Below, piece after piece: positions 43,387 to 52,696 of a stretch of 64,000 bases of DNA; the stretch's first letter is position 1, and the number at the start of each line of letters is the position of its first letter. The notes under the pieces are model-generated. The model had not been told where the DNA came from, did not search any database, and worked only from the letters and a program-made list of their open reading frames with translations. Both the position numbers and the translations under genes were made by a program. The DNA lies in assembly GCF_020889785.1 (NCBI RefSeq), contig NZ_JACMYK010000001.1, positions 186,001 to 250,000 on the forward strand. The letters are read 5' to 3'. Source of the DNA: Bradyrhizobium acaciae. Lineage in GTDB: Bacteria; Pseudomonadota; Alphaproteobacteria; Rhizobiales; Xanthobacteraceae.

Positions 43387-43477
43387 GCCAGCGATCCCGC
43401 TTGGGGATGCGGGCGCCGGGCCTCGATATCGCCGACAAGGCCGGCCGAAGTCCGGCACCACGAATGTTGCATGAATC

Positions 43478-44365
43478 TCAGGCAGAAGCGACCTCGTGGC
43501 CCGCCATCACTTCCAGCGCTCTCAGAATTGCCGAATGGTCCCAGGCTTTGCCGCCGAGGGCGGTACAGGAATTGAACAGCTGCTGGGCTGCGGCGGTGCC
43601 AGGCAGCGACAGCCCGAGTGCCCGCGCGCCCTCCAGCGCCAGGTTGAGGTCCTTCTGATGCAGCTCGATGCGAAAGCCCGGATCGAAATTGCGCTTCAGC
43701 ATGCGATCGCCGTGCACTTCGAGGATCCGGGACGACGCAAAGCCGCCCATCAACGCCTGCCGCACCAGCGCCGGATTGGCGCCCGCCTTCGAGGCGAACA
43801 GCAAGGCCTCGCTCACCGCCTCGATGGTCAGCGCCACGATGATCTGGTTCGCAACCTTGGTGGTCTGGCCGTCGCCGTTGCCGCCGACATGCGTGACATT
43901 CTTGCCCATCGTTTCAAACAGCGGCTTCATCGCGTTGAACGCCCGCTCCCGTCCGCCGACCATGATGGTCAGGCTAGCCGCCTTTGCGCCAACCTCGCCG
44001 CCGGAAACCGGCGCATCGAGATAGTCGGCCCCGAGGGCGTCGATCTTCCGTGCAAACTCCTTCGTCGCCAGCGGCGAGATCGAGCTCATATCCGCCACGA
44101 TCATGCCTTTGGAGACCCCCTCCGCGACGCCGTTCTTACCGAACAGCACGGCTTCCACATGCGGCGTATCCGGCACCATGATGATGACCGCGTCCGCTTC
44201 CTGCGCGACCTGCCGGCCGGACTCGCAAGCGATGGCACCGGCTGCAATCAGCTCCGGCGGAAGTGGTGCGACGTCGTGCAGGAACAGGCGATAGCCGGCA
44301 GCCAGGAGATGGCCGGCCATCGGACGTCCCATGGTGCCGAGCCCGATGAATCCGATGTCTTTCAT
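43478..44365 (-). CDS. glxR: Tartronate semialdehyde reductase (2-hydroxy-3-oxopropionate reductase)
   Basis: 295 residues from the ATG at MKDIGFIGLG. Beta-hydroxyacid dehydrogenase family: Rossmann motif GFIGLGTMGRPMAGHLLAAGY, DAPVSGGEVGAKAASLTIMVGG, catalytic Lys in GQTTKVANQIIVALTIEAVSEAL. It reduces tartronate semialdehyde to glycerate with NAD(P)H. Last gene of the gcl-hyi-glxR transcript, 20 bases after hyi. The set is the glycerate pathway that consumes glyoxylate from purine, allantoin or glycolate breakdown. Confidence 0.95.
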   Translation of the reverse strand: MKDIGFIGLGTMGRPMAGHLLAAGYRLFLHDVAPLPPELIAAGAIACESGRQVAQEADAVIIMVPDTPHVEAVLFGKNGVAEGVSKGMIVADMSSISPLATKEFARKIDALGADYLDAPVSGGEVGAKAASLTIMVGGRERAFNAMKPLFETMGKNVTHVGGNGDGQTTKVANQIIVALTIEAVSEALLFASKAGANPALVRQALMGGFASSRILEVHGDRMLKRNFDPGFRIELHQKDLNLALEGARALGLSLPGTAAAQQLFNSCTALGGKAWDHSAILRALEVMAGHEVASA

Positions 44366-44385
44366 GTGATGATGCTCCAGCTTGA

Positions 44386-45171
<786 letters not shown>

Positions 45172-45209
45172 GGTCGTATCTCCGCTTGGGGCAGCACTGG
45201 GTGATGTCG

Positions 45210-46997
45210 TCAGGCCGGCAGCAGCGTGCCGGATCGTTGCGCGCTCGGTACGTCATCGAGCGGAAGATCGAGCACCTCCTCGAATTCGACGATGTTGTCG
45301 ATCTCCGTTCCCATCGCGATGTTGGTGACCCGTTCGAGAATGAACTCCACCACCACGGGCACGCGATGCTTGGCCATCAGCTCGCGCGCGGTCGCGAACG
45401 CGGCCTGTGCGTCGTTCGGATCCGTCACACGGATCGCCTTGCATCCGAGCCCCTCTGCGACGGTCACGTGGTCGACGCCGTAACCACCGATCTCGGGTGC
45501 GTTGACGTTCTCGAACGAGAGCTGGACGTGATAATCCATATCGAAACCGCGCTGCGCCTGCCGGATCAGCCCGAGATATGAGTTGTTCACGACGACGTGG
45601 ATGTAGGGCAGATTGAACTGCGCCCCGACCGCAAGTTCCTCGATCAGGAACTGGAAGTCGTAGTCACCCGACAGCGCGACGATCTCGCGGTCGGGATCGG
45701 CCGCGCGCACGCCGAGCGCAGCCGGCAGGGTCCAGCCCAGCGGACCGGCCTGCCCGGCGTTGATCCAGTTGCGCGGGCGATAGACATTGAGGAACTGAGC
45801 ACCCGCGATCTGCGACAAACCAATCACCGTCACGTAGCAGGTGTCGCGGCCGAACGCCTTGTTCATTTCCTCGTAGACGCGCTGCGGCTTGATCGGGATG
45901 TTGTCGAAGTGGCTCTTGCGCAGCATCGAACGCTTGCGGTCGCGACAGGCGGCAGGCCACGCCTGCCGATCACGCAGCTTCCCCGATTTCCGCCACTCCT
46001 TTGCCACGCTCACGAACAGTTCCAGCGCGGCTTTCGCGTCCGACACGATACCGAGATCCGGATTGAAAACCCGCCCGATCTGCGTAGGCTCGATGTCGAC
46101 ATGGACGAATTTGCGACCCTTCGTGTAGGTCTCGATCGAACCGGTGTGGCGGTTGGCCCAGCGGTTGCCAATGCCGAGCACGAAATCGGATTCAAGCATC
46201 GTGGCGTTGGCGTAGCGATGGCTGGTCTGCAGGCCGACCATGCCGGCCATCAGCGCGTGATCATCGGGAATGGCGCCCCAAGCCATCAGCGTCGGGACGA
46301 CCGGAACGTTGACCGCTTCGGCGAAGGCGACCAGGAGCTCGGATGCATCGGCGTTGATCACGCCGCCGCCGGCCACGATCAGCGGCCGCTCGGCGGCATT
46401 GAGCATCTCAAGCGCCTTCTCGACCTGCTTGCGGGTCGCCGTCGGCTTGTAGACGGACAGCGGCGAATAGGTCTCGTCGTCGAACTCGATCTCGGCCAGT
46501 TGCACGTCGAGCGGAAGATCGATCAGCACCGGTCCCGGCCGCCCCGACCGCATGACGTGGAAAGCCTGGCTGAACACGCGCGGCACCAGCGCCGGCTCGC
46601 GCACGGTGACCGCCCATTTCGTTACCGGCTTCGCGATCGCCTCGATGTCGACCGCCTGGAAATCTTCCTTGTAGAGCCGCGCCCGCGGCGCCTGACCGGT
46701 GATGCAGAGGATCGGAATCGAATCCGCGATTGCCGAGTAGAGGCCGGTGATCATATCGGTTCCAGCGGGGCCCGATGTGCCGATGCAAACGCCGATATTG
46801 CCGGCTTTCGCCCTGGTATAGCCTTCCGCCATGTGCGAGGCACCTTCGACGTGCCGCGCCAGAACATGCCGGATCGAGCCGTGGCGTTTCAGTGCGGAGT
46901 AAAGCGGATTGATCGCGGCGCCGGGAACGCCAAAAGCGCAAGTGATCCCCTCGCGTTCCAGTATGCGCACTGCCGCATCTATCGCTCGCATCTTCAT
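45210..46997 (-). CDS. gcl: Glyoxylate carboligase
   Basis: 595 residues, close to E. coli Gcl along the whole length. Thiamine-diphosphate enzyme: [67 protein letters not shown] (ThDP motif GDYDF...NN). Val50 in [13 protein letters not shown] takes the place of the catalytic Glu of other ThDP enzymes, the hallmark of Gcl (Val51 in E. coli). Condenses two glyoxylates to tartronate semialdehyde and CO2; FAD is structural. First gene of the glycerate-pathway transcript and next to an IclR regulator of the AllR kind. Confidence 0.97.
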   Translation of the reverse strand: MKMRAIDAAVRILEREGITCAFGVPGAAINPLYSALKRHGSIRHVLARHVEGASHMAEGYTRAKAGNIGVCIGTSGPAGTDMITGLYSAIADSIPILCITGQAPRARLYKEDFQAVDIEAIAKPVTKWAVTVREPALVPRVFSQAFHVMRSGRPGPVLIDLPLDVQLAEIEFDDETYSPLSVYKPTATRKQVEKALEMLNAAERPLIVAGGGVINADASELLVAFAEAVNVPVVPTLMAWGAIPDDHALMAGMVGLQTSHRYANATMLESDFVLGIGNRWANRHTGSIETYTKGRKFVHVDIEPTQIGRVFNPDLGIVSDAKAALELFVSVAKEWRKSGKLRDRQAWPAACRDRKRSMLRKSHFDNIPIKPQRVYEEMNKAFGRDTCYVTVIGLSQIAGAQFLNVYRPRNWINAGQAGPLGWTLPAALGVRAADPDREIVALSGDYDFQFLIEELAVGAQFNLPYIHVVVNNSYLGLIRQAQRGFDMDYHVQLSFENVNAPEIGGYGVDHVTVAEGLGCKAIRVTDPNDAQAAFATARELMAKHRVPVVVEFILERVTNIAMGTEIDNIVEFEEVLDLPLDDVPSAQRSGTLLPA

Positions 46998-47169
46998 CTG
47001 ACGATCCCGCTTCGCTATGAGTTGGCCTGACTGGGATCATCAGGCCCGCGATCATCGATCTCAACGCAATCGATCAGATTTTCCGCGCTGTGGCAGCGCT
47101 GGCGATTTCTTGCATGTCTCCAAGTGATTAGTGCCCACGAAAGCGTGGAAACCGGCAACGACGAGAACA

Positions 47170-47192
47170 GTAGCAGGCGCTGCGCCTGCTAC
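47170..47192 (-). terminator. Hairpin at the end of the iclR gene
   Basis: Ten-base perfect stem, GTAGCAGGCG / CGCCTGCTAC, loop CTG, overlapping the TAG stop of the minus-strand iclR gene. A second, shorter hairpin (GCGCTG-TGG-CAGCGC, 47085-47099) lies downstream, before gcl. Together they should stop read-through from iclR into gcl. No strong T-run. Confidence 0.6.
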
Positions 47193-48031
47193 GGTTGCGT
47201 GCGGCTGCTGCCGCGAAGCTCTGCCGAAAGCTCGGCTGCGATCTGGTGCACGATGGCGCCGATCTCCGGCAAGCGACCATCCGTCAGACGATCCGCCATC
47301 CCCGATACCGACACGGCGGCGAACGGCTCGCTGCAATCGTTGAAGACGACCGCGGCCACGCAGCGCAGGCCGAGCCGCGCCTCTTCATCGTCCACCGCAT
47401 AGCCCTGGCGTCGTACGGTCTCCAATTCCCTGAACAACTCGCCCGGCCGAATGATCGACTTCTCCGTCAGGCGCGGCATGCCGCGACGGCGGATAATCGC
47501 ATTGATGTCGGCATCGGAATACGCGGCCAGCACCGCCTTCCCCACGCCCGAAGCGATCAACGCGACGCGTCCGCCGACCTTGGTCAGCGAACGCATGATC
47601 TCCCGGCTTTCGATGCGGGATACCACGATGATGGAATCGTCATCGACCACCGCCAGATTGGCCGTTTCCCTGGTCTGGTCACGCAGCTTGCGCAGATACG
47701 GCAATGCCCGCGCGGAAAAATTGCGCCGGCGCATGAAGGTCGAACCGACCACGAAGCTTTGCGCGCCGATGTGCCATTTGGACTCCTCGCGGTCGAACTG
47801 CACGAACCTGCGGTTCTCCAGCGTCGTCAGCAGCCGATGAGCCGTCGACGGCGGCAGGCCGATGCGGATCGCGAGATCTGTCAGTCGATAGCCTTCGTCA
47901 TCCTCGGCAAGCGCTTCCAGGATTTGCAGCGCGCGATCGACAGATTGAACGCCGCCGTCTCGCGAGTCCTGATCCGGCTGCGCGCGAGAATCGGGATCGG
48001 ACGGCTTGCGCCGGATCGGCTCTCTTTTCAT
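47189..48031 (-). CDS. IclR-family regulator (AllR-like)
   Basis: 280 residues from the internal ATG (MKREPIRRK); upstream codons would cross the operator. Winged HTH: GVQSVDRALQILEALAEDDEGYRLTDLAIRIGLPPSTAHRLLTTLENRRFVQFD. Effector domain: SGVGKAVLAAYSD, ELETVRRQGYAVDDEEARLGLRCVAAVVFND, FAAVSVSGMADRLTD. E. coli AllR, an IclR protein, represses gcl and is released by glyoxylate; location beside gcl supports the same role. Divergent from the CBS/PanE-like/FAH operon, with a strong palindrome in between. Confidence 0.92.
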   Translation of the reverse strand: MKREPIRRKPSDPDSRAQPDQDSRDGGVQSVDRALQILEALAEDDEGYRLTDLAIRIGLPPSTAHRLLTTLENRRFVQFDREESKWHIGAQSFVVGSTFMRRRNFSARALPYLRKLRDQTRETANLAVVDDDSIIVVSRIESREIMRSLTKVGGRVALIASGVGKAVLAAYSDADINAIIRRRGMPRLTEKSIIRPGELFRELETVRRQGYAVDDEEARLGLRCVAAVVFNDCSEPFAAVSVSGMADRLTDGRLPEIGAIVHQIAAELSAELRGSSRTQP

Positions 48032-48092
48032 CACGACCTGACCTAACCGGTTGTGGTTCGGAACGAAATCGCCCGCCTGCGGCGGGCGCCAG

Positions 48093-48113
48093 TTTGGCAT
48101 ATGGCATGCCAAA
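48093..48113. promoter_or_regulatory. IclR operator candidate
   Basis: Perfect inverted repeat TTTGGCAT - ATGGC - ATGCCAAA in the iclR/CBS divergent region, 62 bases before iclR. Size and TGGxxA/TxxCCA ends fit IclR-family sites. A GC-rich hairpin (GCCCGCC-TGC-GGCGGGC, 48071-48087) lies between it and the iclR start. Confidence 0.65.
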
Positions 48114-48190
48114 GGCATCGAGAGTCAAGGCGGCAACGCTCGTGAATGGGTCAGCATTTTTGCCATTTCTCTTGCAAAATGTTTCGATTC

Positions 48191-48257
48191 TTTGTTTGAC
48201 TTCTGGGATAATGTATACCACGATTGGTATTTAGCAACCCAACCGAGAGGACATGCC
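48191..48257 (+). promoter_or_regulatory. Promoter and second operator of the CBS-domain operon
   Basis: Contains TTTGAC and GGGATAAT elements and an inverted repeat ATACCA-CGAT-TGGTAT (48215-48230) overlapping the probable start of transcription. GAGAGG precedes the ATG at 48258. Placement on the promoter suggests repression by IclR or an unlinked regulator. Confidence 0.5.
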
Positions 48258-48671
48258 ATGTATGTCGGGGACATCCTTCGCACCAACAGTGCGCACGTCG
48301 TGACGATCGGCTCGAGCGAAACCGTGAGCATTGCAGCGAACCTGATGTACGCGAGCAATGTCGGCGCACTCGTGGTCAGGAACGTCTCGCGCAGCGTCGA
48401 CGCCGCCGTGGTCGGAATGTTCAGCGAGCGCGATGTCGTCGCTGTCATCGCCGAGCGCGGCACCGGTGGTCTTGCTGCGAAGGTCGCGCAGTTCATTTCG
48501 CCGCGGCCGCTGCTGTCCTGCAATTCGCAGGACGCGCTCACCGATGTCGAGCATCTGATGGTTCGTCACGACATCCGGCACATCCCCGTCATCGACAACG
48601 GCCGGCTCGTCGGCGTCGTGAGCATGCGGGACATCGGCTTTGCCCTGGAGGAAGCCGCCTGCGCGGCCTGA
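48258..48671 (+). CDS. CBS-domain protein
   Basis: 137 residues made only of two CBS domains (about 9-65 and 76-132): VSIAANLMYASNVGALVVRN, VGMFSERDVVAVIAERG, DALTDVEHLMVRHDIRHIPVIDNGRLVGVVSMRDIG. CBS pairs bind adenine nucleotides and act as energy sensors. The frame extends upstream across the promoter, so the ATG at MYVGDILRT is preferred. First gene of a plus-strand transcript with a ketopantoate-reductase-like and a FAH-family gene. Its role in that pathway is not clear. Confidence 0.85.
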   Translation: MYVGDILRTNSAHVVTIGSSETVSIAANLMYASNVGALVVRNVSRSVDAAVVGMFSERDVVAVIAERGTGGLAAKVAQFISPRPLLSCNSQDALTDVEHLMVRHDIRHIPVIDNGRLVGVVSMRDIGFALEEAACAA

Positions 48672-48756
48672 CGGATTTCCCCAAGGCCATTGCCACGCAA
48701 CCCGGTTCGAGCCGCTGCGGCTCATGCTGAGTCCCTACTCTGCTCGAGAGGATTTC

Positions 48757-49776
48757 ATGAAGATCTGCATCTACGGCGCCGGTGCTATCGGCGGCTATCT
48801 CGGTGTCGAATTGATGCGCGCAGGCGCCGATGTCAGCCTGGTCGCACGAGGTGCGCACCTTGCCGCGATGCGGCAGAACGGGCTGAAGCTCCTGATCGGC
48901 GAAGATGAGCGCGTGGTGCATCCGCGCTGCACGGATAACCCCGCCGAACTCGGCGAGCAGGATTTCGTCATCATCTGTCTCAAGGCGCATTCGATCACCG
49001 GCGTCATCGAACCGATGCGGCCGCTGCTGGGTGAGCGGACCCGCATCGTCACCGCCGTCAACGGCATTCCCTACTGGTATTTCTACAAGCATGGCGGGCG
49101 GCACGAAGGATCGGCGCTCGAGAGCATCGATCCCGGCGGGCGGCAGTGGAGCGAGCTCGATCCTGCGCGCGCCATCGGCTGCGTGGTCTATCCCGCCACC
49201 GAAATCGAGGCGCCCGGCGTCATCCGCCACGTCTACGGTAACAGCTTTCCGCTCGGCGAGCCCTCCGGCGAGATCACACCTGATGTCGAGCGGCTATCCG
49301 CCCTGTTCGCAGCGGCGGGCATGAAGGCGCCGGTCCACGAGCGCATCCGCGACGAGATCTGGCTCAAGCTGTGGGGCAATGTCTGCTTCAACCCGATCAG
49401 CGCCCTCACCCACGCGACCCTCGACGTGATCTGCAGCAATCCCGGCACGCGCGCGCTGTCCAGGGCGATCATGCTGGAGGCCCAGGCGATCGCGGAAAGC
49501 TTTGGCGTCAAGTTCCGGGTCGACGTCGAACGCCGCATCGAGGGCGCACGCAAGGTCGGCGCGCACAAGACCTCGATGCTGCAGGATCTCGAGCGTGGAC
49601 GCCCCGTCGAGATCGATCCGCTGATCACCGTGGTGCAGGAGATGGGTCGGATGACCGGAATTGCGACGCCCGCCCTCGACGCGGTGCTGGCGCTGGTCGC
49701 GCAGCGCACCAGGCTGGCAGGCCTCTATGACGGGTCGGCCGGTGCCGCCGAAGCACAATCGCTTGCGGTGGCGTGA
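48757..49776 (+). CDS. Ketopantoate reductase family (PanE/ApbA) oxidoreductase
   Basis: 339 residues from the ATG at MKICIYGAGAIGG with GAGAGG upstream. N-terminal Rossmann domain with IYGAGAIGGYLGVELMRAGADVSLVARG; C-terminal helical domain with the conserved Lys in IRDEIWLKLWGNVCFNPISALTHATLD and HKTSMLQDLERGRPVEIDPL. Family members reduce 2-keto acids such as ketopantoate with NADPH. Because it sits with a FAH-family hydrolase beside glyoxylate genes, it is more likely a catabolic hydroxyacid dehydrogenase than pantothenate biosynthesis. Substrate unknown. Confidence 0.87.
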   Translation: MKICIYGAGAIGGYLGVELMRAGADVSLVARGAHLAAMRQNGLKLLIGEDERVVHPRCTDNPAELGEQDFVIICLKAHSITGVIEPMRPLLGERTRIVTAVNGIPYWYFYKHGGRHEGSALESIDPGGRQWSELDPARAIGCVVYPATEIEAPGVIRHVYGNSFPLGEPSGEITPDVERLSALFAAAGMKAPVHERIRDEIWLKLWGNVCFNPISALTHATLDVICSNPGTRALSRAIMLEAQAIAESFGVKFRVDVERRIEGARKVGAHKTSMLQDLERGRPVEIDPLITVVQEMGRMTGIATPALDAVLALVAQRTRLAGLYDGSAGAAEAQSLAVA

Positions 49777-50564
49777 TCGCGATGGGCAACGTTACGCGCT
49801 GGGTCCGCTTCCGCCACCGTGCCGAAATCGGCTTCGGACAACTCACCCCATTCGGCATCTCCGTGCACGCAGGAGAGATGTTCGGCGACGCACGACCGAC
49901 CGGACGAACGCTGGCGCTTGACGATGTCGAGCTGCTGGCTCCGACCCAGCCGAGCAAGATCATTGCGCTCTGGAACAATTTTCACGCACTTGCGGCCAAG
50001 CTGAAATCGCCTGAGCCGGCCGAACCGTTGTACCTCTTGAAAGCGCCGACCAGCGTGACCGCGCCCGGCGCCGTCATCAAGCGCCCCCAAGGCTACGACG
50101 GCAAGACGACCTACGAAGGCGAGCTCGGCATCGTCATCGGCAAGAGCTGCACCGCCGTCGCGCCCGAACAGGCCGACGCCTTCATCTTCGGTTATACCTG
50201 CACCAACGACGTCACCGCCGCGGACATTCTCAATCGCGATCCGACCTTCCCGCAATGGGCACGGGCCAAGGGCTGCGACGGATATGGCCCTTTCGGTCCC
50301 GTCATCGCCTCGGGCCTCGATCCCGCAAGTCTCGTGGTGCGCACTATCCTCAACGGTGAGGAACGTCAGAACTACCCGATTGCCGACATGATCTTCAGTG
50401 CCCAGGTGCTGGTCAGCAAGATCTCACACGACATGACGCTGTTGCCGGGCGACCTCATCTGCTGCGGGACATCGATCGGCGTCGGGGTGATGAAACAGCC
50501 CGTCAATACGGTCACCGTCGCGATCGATGGAATCGGCGAGCTGACCAACGAATTTCGTCAGTAG
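49773..50564 (+). CDS. Fumarylacetoacetate hydrolase (FAH) family protein
   Basis: 263 residues from a GTG overlapping the previous stop (GTGA); an ATG at 49782 is nearly equivalent. FAH barrel: IIALWNNFHALAAKL, GAVIKRPQGYDGKTTYEGELGIVIGK (metal-binding Glu residues), GYTCTNDVTAADILN (Asp ligand), GCDGYGPFGPVIA, LLPGDLICCGTSIGVGVMKQPVNTV. Members hydrolyse or isomerise C-C bonds of oxo-acids, including ureidoglycolate-lyase-like and acylpyruvate enzymes. Cytoplasmic. Last gene of the CBS operon. Confidence 0.9.
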   Translation: MIAMGNVTRWVRFRHRAEIGFGQLTPFGISVHAGEMFGDARPTGRTLALDDVELLAPTQPSKIIALWNNFHALAAKLKSPEPAEPLYLLKAPTSVTAPGAVIKRPQGYDGKTTYEGELGIVIGKSCTAVAPEQADAFIFGYTCTNDVTAADILNRDPTFPQWARAKGCDGYGPFGPVIASGLDPASLVVRTILNGEERQNYPIADMIFSAQVLVSKISHDMTLLPGDLICCGTSIGVGVMKQPVNTVTVAIDGIGELTNEFRQ

Positions 50565-50844
50565 ACGGAGCTTCCGCACAGTTCGGCCAACGATCGGAAT
50601 CGTCAGTATGGCGGAGACATGGCCCGCGCCGGCCGCCCGCAAATAGTCTTGCGAATTCAACGACTCAACCGACATTCCCGATCGGATTGAGCATCAACGC
50701 GTACCGCTGAGTTAGCCGAAACGCACGCGATTGCCCGTTCTGCCCCCGGCGCACAGGGAATAGTGCGTGTATCGCGCACCGCAACGCGGCCCATTGAGCA
50801 TTTCGAGACGTCGTGTAGATTGCTCGCGATTGGTGCCGGCAAGG
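50565..50844. other. Gap between FAH and VanZ-like genes
   Basis: About 280 bases with mixed composition. I see no gene, repeat or clear terminator here; it should carry the promoter of the small membrane protein gene at 50845. Confidence 0.4.
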
Positions 50845-51213
50845 ATGACACAAACCATATTCCGTTATTTGGCTTGGACTTTGATCCTCGGCCTTTTCAT
50901 CGTCACCGATACATCGCTGGCATTCCGTCCCCACACGTTGATATCGCCGAACATCGATCGTTTTGCGGCGCTGTTCGTTGTCGGTGCCGTATTTTCGTTC
51001 GCATATCCGAAGCACGTTCTGCCGATCCTGCTTACACTTCTAGCCGTGGTCGTCGGCTTCGAACTCCTTCAAAGGCTGCTCGCCGGCAGGCATGGATACG
51101 TGAAGGACATGTTCGTCAAAGGCATCGGCGCTAGTGCAGGCGTTTTTGCCGCAGTTGCCTTGCGGCGTGCGTTTTCGGCGGTGTCCGGGCGTACCGATCA
51201 AGGTAACTCGTGA
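50845..51213 (+). CDS. VanZ-like small membrane protein
   Basis: 122 residues from the ATG at MTQTIFRYLAWTLILG. Three or four hydrophobic segments: WTLILGLFIVTDTSLAF, RFAALFVVGAVFSFAYP, VLPILLTLLAVVVGFELLQ, FVKGIGASAGVFAAVALRR. The pattern and the KDMFVKGIGASAG segment match short VanZ-family proteins common in Bradyrhizobium-type genomes. Function in these organisms is not known. Convergent with dhaK, 37 bases apart. Confidence 0.65.
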   Translation: MTQTIFRYLAWTLILGLFIVTDTSLAFRPHTLISPNIDRFAALFVVGAVFSFAYPKHVLPILLTLLAVVVGFELLQRLLAGRHGYVKDMFVKGIGASAGVFAAVALRRAFSAVSGRTDQGNS

Positions 51214-51250
51214 CGACCTGCGCCGCCTTACCTCGCGCTCGCGGCAGAGA

Positions 51251-52234
51251 TCACCATTTCAACGCCGCCGTGCGTACCGGGGCATCCCACAATGCGGCCG
51301 TCTCGGCATCGAGCAGAGTCACCGTGAGCGAGCACCCCGCCATGTCGAGCGAGGTGACGTAGCTGCCCACCAACGAGCGGGCAATGCGGAGACCGCGCTG
51401 CTCGAGCATGCGGCGCGCGGCATTGTACATCAGATAGAGCTCGATCGTCGGCGTGCCGCCGAAGCCGTTGACCAGCAACAGGGCCTCGGAGCCCGTGGGC
51501 GCAGCGAGGTCCTCTGCGATGGCGGTCGTCATTTCCGATGCGATGGCGTCGGCGGCTTCGAGCTTGACGCGGCGGCGGCCTGGTTCGCCGTGGATGCCGA
51601 CGCCCATCTCCATTTCGTCCTCGCCGAGCGCGAAGGTCGGCGTGCCCGCGGCAGGCACCGTGCAGCTGGTCAGCGCCACGCCCATCGAACGCGTCCGCGC
51701 GTTGACGAGTTCGCCGAGTGCGACGCAGGTTTTGAGATCGGCGCCCTTCTCGGCGGCCGCACCGACGATCTTCTCGACGATCAAAGTGCCGGCAACGCCG
51801 CGGCGCCCGATGCTGTAGGTGGATTTCTCGACCGCGGCGTCGTCATCGGTCACGATGGTGGCGGTGCGGCCCTCGGCGATCTCGGCCGCCATCTCGAAGT
51901 TCATGCGGTCGCCGGCATAGTTCTTGACGATGAACAGCACGCCGGCATCGCCCGCGACCGCTTGGGCGGCCTCGACGATCTGGTCCGGCGTCGGCGAGGT
52001 GAACACCTGTCCCGGACAGGCGGCGTCCAGCATGCCGTAGCCGACGAAGCCCGCATGCAGCGGCTCATGCCCGCTGCCGCCGCCCGAGACCAGCGCGACC
52101 TTGTTGCGGTTCAGCTCGCGGCGACGAACGAATTTACGCTCGGCGCCCAGCGCGACCAGATCGGCATGCGCGGCCGCGAAGCCGTCGAGGCTCTCGTTGA
52201 GCACGTTGTCGACCGCATTGATAAACTTCTTCAT
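51251..52234 (-). CDS. dhaK: Dihydroxyacetone kinase subunit DhaK
   Basis: 327 residues. Substrate-binding subunit: NKVALVSGGGSGHEPLHAGFVGYGMLDAACPG (47-74), NYAGDRMNFEMAAE, SCTVPAAGTPTFALGEDEMEMGVGIHGEPG. His215 matches the His that binds dihydroxyacetone covalently as a hemiaminal. Last gene of the operon, unlike most dha operons where dhaK is first. Works with DhaL-ADP, which is recharged by phospho-DhaM. Related DhaK-like kinases act on other ketoses, so the substrate is not certain. Confidence 0.95.
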   Translation of the reverse strand: MKKFINAVDNVLNESLDGFAAAHADLVALGAERKFVRRRELNRNKVALVSGGGSGHEPLHAGFVGYGMLDAACPGQVFTSPTPDQIVEAAQAVAGDAGVLFIVKNYAGDRMNFEMAAEIAEGRTATIVTDDDAAVEKSTYSIGRRGVAGTLIVEKIVGAAAEKGADLKTCVALGELVNARTRSMGVALTSCTVPAAGTPTFALGEDEMEMGVGIHGEPGRRRVKLEAADAIASEMTTAIAEDLAAPTGSEALLLVNGFGGTPTIELYLMYNAARRMLEQRGLRIARSLVGSYVTSLDMAGCSLTVTLLDAETAALWDAPVRTAALKW

Positions 52235-52270
52235 GATGTCCTCCCCGCTTCGTCCGTGCGGCGTTTTCGC

Positions 52271-52696
52271 CTATTTTTCCCGCATGATGCCAATCAGGCG
52301 CCGTGTGAACTCCTGGAGCAGCGTGTCGAGCTCGGCATTGCGCTTGGCGCTGCCGAGATCCGGCAGATGCAGTGTCAACGTCCGCTCGTGCGATCCCTCG
52401 CTCAGCCGGCCGACCCGACGCGGATGCGCGCGGGCATAGGCGCGCAGGAAAGCGGTCTTCGCTTGCGGCGGGAAGTGGCAGACATCGAAGATCGTGTTGA
52501 GGTGCTGCACCGGGATCGGCACCGGATAGGCCGGATTGCTGATCTGGCTGACGAAGCTGCGGTTCTTGCCCATGGCATGGGCGAGGCGCAGCCGCATGCC
52601 GGACGGGCGGCTCTCCAGTACTTCCTTGAAGATGCGCTTGTAGACCGCAACCGCGCCGGCTTCGGGCGCTTCATCGGCCGCCGTGTCAGCCAACAC
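52271..52696 (-). CDS. HTH-like protein inside the dha operon
   Basis: 141 residues, no family recognised with certainty. A helix-turn-helix-like segment is visible: MRLRLAHAMGKNRSFVSQISNPAYPVPIPVQHLNTIFDVCHFPPQAKTAFLRAYARAHPRR (about 34-94), reminiscent of XRE-type DNA-binding domains. The C-terminus (NAELDTLLQEFTRRLIGIMREK) is amphipathic. It overlaps the enzyme I gene by 11 bases and precedes dhaK by 36, so it is part of the transcript. Possible regulator of the operon or a PTS-linked regulator. Confidence 0.7.
   Translation of the reverse strand: MLADTAADEAPEAGAVAVYKRIFKEVLESRPSGMRLRLAHAMGKNRSFVSQISNPAYPVPIPVQHLNTIFDVCHFPPQAKTAFLRAYARAHPRRVGRLSEGSHERTLTLHLPDLGSAKRNAELDTLLQEFTRRLIGIMREK

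Noticed and set aside
46998..47188. Riboswitch before gcl
   Set aside because: Only two simple hairpins belonging to the end of iclR were seen; no conserved riboswitch core recognised.
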